DNA of 9,535 nt from Pseudomonadota bacterium (GTDB taxonomy: Bacteria; Pseudomonadota; Alphaproteobacteria; Azospirillales; Azospirillaceae). The notes below the pieces were generated by a model that did not search any database, was not told where the DNA came from, and worked only from the letters and a program-made list of their open reading frames with translations. The stretch covers positions 1 through 9,535 of the forward strand of contig JAEYOB010000699.1 in NCBI GenBank assembly GCA_023412175.1. Reading direction: 5' to 3'. This document shows positions 5,636 to 9,535 of this stretch, in pieces. The translations under genes were made by a program, and so were the position numbers. Position 1 is the first letter of the stretch. Each line of letters opens with the position of its first letter.

Positions 5636-6334
5636 ATGATCACGGTTCGCAACAGGGACGAGCGCGGTGCGGTGAACATGGGCTGGCTGGACAGCCGGCA
5701 CAGCTTCTCGTTCGGGCATTACTACGACCCGGCGCACATGGGCTTCCGGTCGCTGCGGGTCATCAACGACGACCGGGTGATCCCCGGTGCCGGCTTCCCG
5801 ACGCATGGCCACGCCGACATGGAGATCGTCTCCTACGTGCTGGACGGCGCGCTGGAGCATAAGGACTCCCTCGGCACCGGTTCGGTCATCCGTCCCGGCG
5901 AAGTGCAGCGCATGAGCGCCGGCACCGGCATCCGGCACAGCGAGTACAACGCGTCCCGCAAGGACTCCGCGCACTTCCTGCAGATCTGGATCCTGCCGGA
6001 GCGCCGGGGCATCGCGCCGGGTTACGAGCAGACCGCGTTTCCGGAGGCCGAGAAGCGCGGCCGGCTACGCCTCGTCGGGTCGCGCGACGGGCGGGACGGC
6101 AGCGTGACGATCCATCAGGACGTGGACCTCTACGCCACCCTGCTGGACGACGAGGAGAGCGCGACGTTCGAGCTGCGCCCTGGCCGACATGCCTGGGTGC
6201 AGGTGGCGCGCGGCCATGTGCGGCTCAACGGCGTGACGCTGAAGGAGGGCGATGGCGCCGCCATCAGCGACGAGAGCGTGCTGACGCTCGACCAGGGCGT
6301 CGGGGCGGAGGTGCTGCTGTTCGATCTGGCGTAG
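5636..6334 (+). CDS. Pirin-family bicupin protein (YhhW-like)
   Basis: Cytoplasmic bicupin; some relatives (E. coli YhhW, human pirin) oxidise quercetin in vitro, but the physiological role is generally unclear. ATG 5636 has a strong AGGAGGT five bases upstream and gives 232 residues, against 231 for YhhW. The N-terminal cupin keeps all four metal ligands at the same numbers as YhhW: His57 and His59 in THGHADMEI, and His101 and Glu103 in GTGIRHSEYN. Other family marks are SFSFGHYYDP (23-32), IPGAGFPTHGH (49-59) and SAGTGIRHSE (94-103). The C-terminal cupin (about 150-230) lacks metal ligands, as usual. The 115-base gap after livF, with its own ribosome binding site, suggests a separate transcription unit. 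It ends 7 bases before a strong hairpin. Confidence 0.93.
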   Translation: MITVRNRDERGAVNMGWLDSRHSFSFGHYYDPAHMGFRSLRVINDDRVIPGAGFPTHGHADMEIVSYVLDGALEHKDSLGTGSVIRPGEVQRMSAGTGIRHSEYNASRKDSAHFLQIWILPERRGIAPGYEQTAFPEAEKRGRLRLVGSRDGRDGSVTIHQDVDLYATLLDDEESATFELRPGRHAWVQVARGHVRLNGVTLKEGDGAAISDESVLTLDQGVGAEVLLFDLA

Positions 6335-6341
6335 AATGGGC

Positions 6342-6365
6342 GGGGCGGGGCTCAGGCTCCGCCCC
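6342..6365. terminator. Strong GC-rich hairpin between convergent genes
   Basis: GGGGCGGGGC (6342-6351) pairs over ten positions with GCTCCGCCCC (6356-6365), with a single G-T wobble and the tetraloop TCAG. It begins 7 bases after the pirin stop and overlaps the last codons of the minus-strand gene, whose TGA lies in the loop. Probably a shared terminator, though there is no T-tract on either side. Confidence 0.55.
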
Positions 6366-6924
6366 CATCCCTGCTCCGGTTCGACAGGCGGATCCCCATG
6401 CGCCGGGCCTCGACCATGAAGGCACGGGTCATCTGCACGATGTCCGTGCGCCAGTAGAGCTGCTCCAGCGGGTCGTCGAGGAAGTCGTCCGGCAGCATGG
6501 CGTAGCAGTAGGTTTCCACCACCTTCTCCTCGGGCTTCCACGGGTCGGCGCCGTCGCGCCAGCCGATCATCCAGCCGGCGTGCCCGGCACCGATGGCCCA
6601 GCGTTCGAAGCGCGGCGCCATGGTGTTGGAATCGATGGGGTCCTCCACCGGCACCCGGTACACGGCGACAAAGCGCCGCACGTTGAGTTGCAGGCTCATC
6701 AGCAGTGAATCGCCGAAGGCGTCCACCTTGTAGATGCAGTCGGACGAGCCCGGCACGTGGCTGAACGTCACCTCGGCGCGCAGCAGCTCGGACAGGGCCT
6801 TCTCGGATGGCTCGCGCGCCAGCGGCGGCGATTCATGGTCCACGGCGCGCAGCGACTCCACCATGTCCTGGGTCAGGAAGCGGGTGACGCGGCTCTGCGC
6901 CTCGGCGATGGTCATGCGGGTCAT
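6352..6924 (-). CDS. Conserved-looking protein of unknown function
   Basis: I do not recognise this 190-residue protein. It has no signal peptide or membrane segment and looks like a soluble cytoplasmic alpha/beta protein: a helical, polar N-terminus (1-50), a probable strand-rich middle (51-92, including YKVDAFGDSLLMSLQLNVRRFVAVYR spread over 65-90), a Trp-rich segment (109-129, WAIGAGHAGWMIGWRDGADP), and a helical C-terminus (152-180). Two cysteines (63, 140) are far apart. The tail ends in a Gly-rich GGGA that falls in the shared hairpin. The start at 6924 or the in-frame ATG nine bases inside are both possible; neither has a ribosome binding site, and a 16-bp palindrome touches the first. 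Codon use matches the neighbours. It follows hemerythrin by 34 bases on the same strand, so a linked oxygen- or NO-related role is suggested by context only. Confidence 0.8.
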   Translation of the reverse strand: MTRMTIAEAQSRVTRFLTQDMVESLRAVDHESPPLAREPSEKALSELLRAEVTFSHVPGSSDCIYKVDAFGDSLLMSLQLNVRRFVAVYRVPVEDPIDSNTMAPRFERWAIGAGHAGWMIGWRDGADPWKPEEKVVETYCYAMLPDDFLDDPLEQLYWRTDIVQMTRAFMVEARRMGIRLSNRSRDGGGA

Positions 6925-6940
6925 GCGCCGTTAACGGCGC
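6925..6940. repeat. Perfect 16-bp palindrome touching a start codon
   Basis: GCGCCGTTAACGGCGC is its own reverse complement over all 16 bases and lies directly against the ATG of the unknown minus-strand gene, where a ribosome binding site would be expected. It could be an operator, a cruciform or leader hairpin controlling translation, or an internal attenuator in the regulator-hemerythrin operon. Confidence 0.6.
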
Positions 6941-6958
6941 AAGGGGCGTTTTGTTCGG

Positions 6959-7366
6959 TCAGACGTCCCTGCCGGTCGCCGCCAGCCAGTCGCCGAAGGC
7001 GCGGTCCTCGTTCTGGATGTGGTTGATCAGCCAGCGCGACAGGAAGCTGTTGAGGAACTGATGGATCTGCGCATCGTCGGGATCGCCGGCGAACAGGTCC
7101 TGGATTGCCGCGGCCGCCCGGCGATGGCCGGCGATGTGGCGCTCGAAGCCGGGGTAGCCGGCCTCCCGCATGAACGTTTCCTCGTTGCGGAAGTGCATCT
7201 CGATGTAGGCCAGCAGGTCGTTCAGCAGCGTACGCATCCGGCGCGGGTCGAAGCCGTCGGCGCGCGCCTTGTTGAAGCGGTGCAGGATCTCGAAATAGTA
7301 CCGGTGCTCGGCGTCGACCTCGTCGATGCCGGTCAGCAGGGCATCGGTCCAGCTTACTGTTTCCAT
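6959..7366 (-). CDS. Bacteriohemerythrin (single-domain, di-iron O2-binding protein)
   Basis: Small cytoplasmic four-helix protein that binds O2, or reacts with NO, at a non-haem di-iron centre. All seven canonical ligands are visible in the 135 residues: His21 (DAEH), His58 and Glu62 (MHFRNEE), His77 and His81 (HIAGH), His116 and Asp121 (HIQNED). Spacing matches Methylococcus-type bacteriohemerythrin almost residue for residue, as do the N-terminal W-x-D-A-L-x-T-G-I-D-E-V-D-x-E-H and the late WLINHI. The ATG at 7366 overlaps the last 13 bases of the upstream Crp/Fnr-type regulator gene, with GGGGAT about 5 bases before it, so the two are very likely translationally coupled. Pairing with an FNR-class regulator suggests a role in microoxic life or nitric oxide handling, which is inference from context. 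Confidence 0.93.
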   Translation of the reverse strand: METVSWTDALLTGIDEVDAEHRYYFEILHRFNKARADGFDPRRMRTLLNDLLAYIEMHFRNEETFMREAGYPGFERHIAGHRRAAAAIQDLFAGDPDDAQIHQFLNSFLSRWLINHIQNEDRAFGDWLAATGRDV

Positions 7367-8082
7367 GGCATCCCCGCTCCGCCGTCCTCGGACGAGCAGA
7401 ATTCCTTGAGTTTGGCGGTGTTGGCGACGAACACCGCGGCGCCGCTCGTCCGCACCCCGATCGTGCGCAACTTGGCCAGCGCCCGCGAGAAGGTCTCCGG
7501 CTGCATGCCCAGGCGCCGGGCGATCAGGCTCTTCTCGAAGGGCAGTTCGAAGTGCACGTCGTGGCCGGATTCCGGGCAGAGGTTCAGCAGGAAGCTGGCG
7601 ACCCGCTGCGGCGTCGAGCGCACGTGCAGGTGCTCGATCTGCTGGACGAAGCCGCGGATGCGCTGTGATAGGGCCTCGACCACACGGAACGCCACCTCGG
7701 GGTCGGAGCGCATGCCGGTGAAGAACTCCCTGGCCGTGAAGACCAGCACCCGCGTCGGCTCCACCGCTTCGGCGCTCAGCGGATAACGTGCCGATGCGAA
7801 CATGTCGGCCTCGGCGAAGACCTGCCCCGGCTCCACCAGCGTCACCACCGCCTCATCGCCGTCCGCCGTCAGGCGGAACAGCTTCACCGAGCCGCTGAGC
7901 AGCAGGAAGAAACGGTCGGCCTGTTCATCCTGGAAGAACAGCGTGCCGAACCGCGGTACCGCCATCACGGAGGCGCTGGCCAAAAGCCTGCTCATGGTGG
8001 CCTCGGGCATGCGCCGGAACAGCGGCGCCGCGCGCACCATCTCCAATTCGTTGGGCTTCAAGCCCTTCTGGCGGTTCAGCAT
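7354..8082 (-). CDS. Crp/Fnr-family transcriptional regulator (FNR-type DNA reading head, no Fe-S cysteines)
   Basis: Cytoplasmic dimeric transcription factor of 242 residues. Cyclic-nucleotide-binding-like beta-barrel about 20-120 (LFRRMPEATMSRLL, GSVKLFRL, DEAVVTLVEPGQVFAEADMF), dimerisation helix about 127-155, and winged helix-turn-helix about 157-225. The recognition helix is MQPETFSRALAKLR, with the FNR-class triad Glu196, Ser199, Arg200. The N-terminus has no cysteine cluster; the only cysteines are 169 and 229, so it cannot carry an FNR-type 4Fe-4S cluster. The barrel lacks the RE..S cAMP phosphate-binding signature. This combination resembles the DNR/NnrR-like NO or redox sensors, but the effector is not proven. 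The start at 8082 lacks a strong ribosome binding site; Met15 is an alternative. First gene of the operon with hemerythrin and the unknown 190-residue protein. Confidence 0.9.
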   Translation of the reverse strand: MLNRQKGLKPNELEMVRAAPLFRRMPEATMSRLLASASVMAVPRFGTLFFQDEQADRFFLLLSGSVKLFRLTADGDEAVVTLVEPGQVFAEADMFASARYPLSAEAVEPTRVLVFTAREFFTGMRSDPEVAFRVVEALSQRIRGFVQQIEHLHVRSTPQRVASFLLNLCPESGHDVHFELPFEKSLIARRLGMQPETFSRALAKLRTIGVRTSGAAVFVANTAKLKEFCSSEDGGAGMPWKQ

Positions 8083-8115
8083 GGTGTCCCGCAGCGGTGG
8101 TCCATGGCGCTCGTT

Positions 8116-8144
8116 CTTCTAGACCCAAGCAATTGGGGTGTCCT
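8116..8144 (-). promoter_or_regulatory. Candidate regulator promoter with an inverted repeat in the spacer
   Basis: On the minus strand AGGACA (8139-8144) and TAGAAG (8116-8121) are 17 bases apart and each matches consensus at four of six positions. The spacer holds a perfect inverted repeat, CCCAA-N4-TTGGG (8124-8137), with the 5-4-5 layout of Crp/Fnr sites but not the TTGAT-N4-ATCAA sequence. A site between -35 and -10 would suit autorepression. The leader would be about 27 bases. Confidence 0.35.
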
Positions 8145-8156
8145 GTGACCGTTCCA

Positions 8157-8181
8157 CCCGCGGCCGAATGTCTCACGCGGG
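8157..8181. repeat. Inverted repeat in the divergent regulator-exporter gap
   Basis: CCCGCG (8157-8162) and CGCGGG (8176-8181) are perfect inverted copies around 13 bases, in the 180-base region between the divergently transcribed regulator and exporter genes. It could be an operator or hairpin, but short GC-only repeats arise easily by chance at this composition. Confidence 0.25.
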
Positions 8182-8262
8182 GGGGACGCTATGCCGAACC
8201 GCCGAGTGCCTATGCGGTGGGCGTCTGCTACATAAAGCGCCGCTTCAGTCACGTCCAGAGCC

Positions 8263-9012
8263 ATGCCTGACCCAACCCTGATCCTTCTTCTGCTCATTGC
8301 GGCGTTCCTCGCCGGCGGCCTCAACGCCATGGCCGGGGGCGGCAGCTTCCTGACGCTGCCGGCGCTGATCTACGCTGGCGTGCCGCCGGTCGCCGCCAAC
8401 GCGACCGGCACCGTGGCGCTGCTGCCGGGCTATGCCAGTGGCGCCTACGGTTTCCGCCACGATATCCAGCCGGTGGACGGGGTGAGCACCCTGGTGCTGT
8501 CGGCGGTCAGTCTCGTCGGCGGGGTGATCGGGGCGGCGCTGCTGCTGGTGACGCCGGACACCATCTTCAGTTCCATCGTGCCGTGGCTGCTGCTTGCCGC
8601 CACCGCCCTGTTCGCCTTCGGCACACCGCTGTCGCGCTGGCTGCAGGGGCAGGGCATCCACGGGCGCGGCGCCATGCTGGGCGGGCTGTTCGCCGTGTCG
8701 GTGTATGGCGGCTACTTCAATGGCGGGCTCGGCATCCTGCTGCTGGCGCACCTCAGCCTGTTCGGCCTGACCAGCCTCAACGCCATGAACGGGCTGAAGA
8801 ACCTGCTGTCGACGGTGCTGACGGCCATCGCCGTGGCGACCTACGCGGCGGGCGGGGCCGTGTACTGGCCGCAGGCGCTGATGATGGCGATCGCCGCCAT
8901 CGCCGGCGGCTACGCCGGGGCGCGGCTGGCGCGCCGCATTCCCGCAGCCAAAATGCGCCCGGCCATCGTCGCCGTCGGCCTGATCATGACCGTGCTGTTC
9001 TTCGTCCGCTGA
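8263..9012 (+). CDS. TauE/SafE (TSUP) family membrane transporter
   Basis: Integral inner-membrane protein of 249 residues, the usual size for this family of putative sulfite, sulfoacetate or other organic anion exporters. The substrate cannot be named from sequence. It shows about eight hydrophobic segments (roughly 6-24, 42-62, 74-97, 101-120, 136-156, 158-176, 181-222 as two, 232-248). The two half-repeats carry the family marks: NAMAGGGSFLTLPAL (21-35) with the following GVPPVAANATGT, and YGGYFNGGLGILLLAHLSL (148-166) with SLNAMNGLKNLL. ATG 8263 is the start expected from the first membrane segment; no strong ribosome binding site is visible. The glycosylase gene follows after only four bases, so they are probably co-transcribed. 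It is divergent from the Crp/Fnr-type regulator, whose control might reach it. Confidence 0.9.
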   Translation: MPDPTLILLLLIAAFLAGGLNAMAGGGSFLTLPALIYAGVPPVAANATGTVALLPGYASGAYGFRHDIQPVDGVSTLVLSAVSLVGGVIGAALLLVTPDTIFSSIVPWLLLAATALFAFGTPLSRWLQGQGIHGRGAMLGGLFAVSVYGGYFNGGLGILLLAHLSLFGLTSLNAMNGLKNLLSTVLTAIAVATYAAGGAVYWPQALMMAIAAIAGGYAGARLARRIPAAKMRPAIVAVGLIMTVLFFVR

Positions 9013-9016
9013 GGCC

Positions 9017-9532
<516 letters not shown>

Positions 9533-9535
9533 GGG

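Noticed and set aside
8124..8137. CCCAA-N4-TTGGG as a standard FNR box
   Set aside because: The spacing fits but the half-sites do not match TTGAT/ATCAA; kept only as a possible non-standard operator.

Overview
The window is about two thirds G+C, has strong third-position G/C bias, and encodes proteins typical of a free-living, motile alphaproteobacterium. The chemoreceptor signalling domain, the FNR-class regulator and the branched-chain-amino-acid-type (LIV) transporter ATPases all look most like Rhodospirillales, and Azospirillum or a close relative is my best guess. That is recognition from memory, not a search. There are eleven protein genes. I see no tRNA, rRNA, CRISPR array, insertion sequence or phage gene, and no gene-free stretch longer than 300 bases.

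Left part (1-5520): the 3' end of a LivG-type ATPase gene is followed by a full chemoreceptor (methyl-accepting chemotaxis protein). Next comes a small gene on the minus strand for an 86-residue protein that looks like a nitrile-hydratase-like leader peptide (NHLP) precursor. Divergent from it are an AMP-forming acyl-CoA synthetase and then a LivF-type ATPase. LivG and LivF normally sit side by side, so the chemoreceptor, the NHLP gene and the synthetase appear to be set inside what would otherwise be one uptake locus. A plausible reading is sensing, uptake and CoA activation of a small organic acid, with an orphan RiPP-like precursor facing the synthetase gene.

Middle part (5521-8144): a pirin-family cupin with all four metal ligands runs on the plus strand and converges, across a strong GC-rich hairpin, on a minus-strand operon. 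Read in transcription order that operon is a Crp/Fnr-family regulator with the FNR-type E-SR recognition residues but no iron-sulfur cysteines, a single-domain bacteriohemerythrin overlapping it by 13 nt, and a 190-residue protein I do not recognise. A perfect 16-bp palindrome touches the start codon of the unknown gene, and a 5-4-5 inverted repeat lies inside the predicted promoter of the regulator gene. Together these suggest an oxygen- or nitric-oxide-responsive unit that controls itself.

Right part (8145-9535): a TauE/SafE-family membrane exporter and a Mug-type uracil-DNA glycosylase are four bases apart on the plus strand. They look like ordinary chromosomal genes.

The most novel items are the orphan NHLP precursor and the regulator-hemerythrin-unknown operon. 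The window shows no RiPP-modifying enzyme, so a complete biosynthetic system is not demonstrated here.
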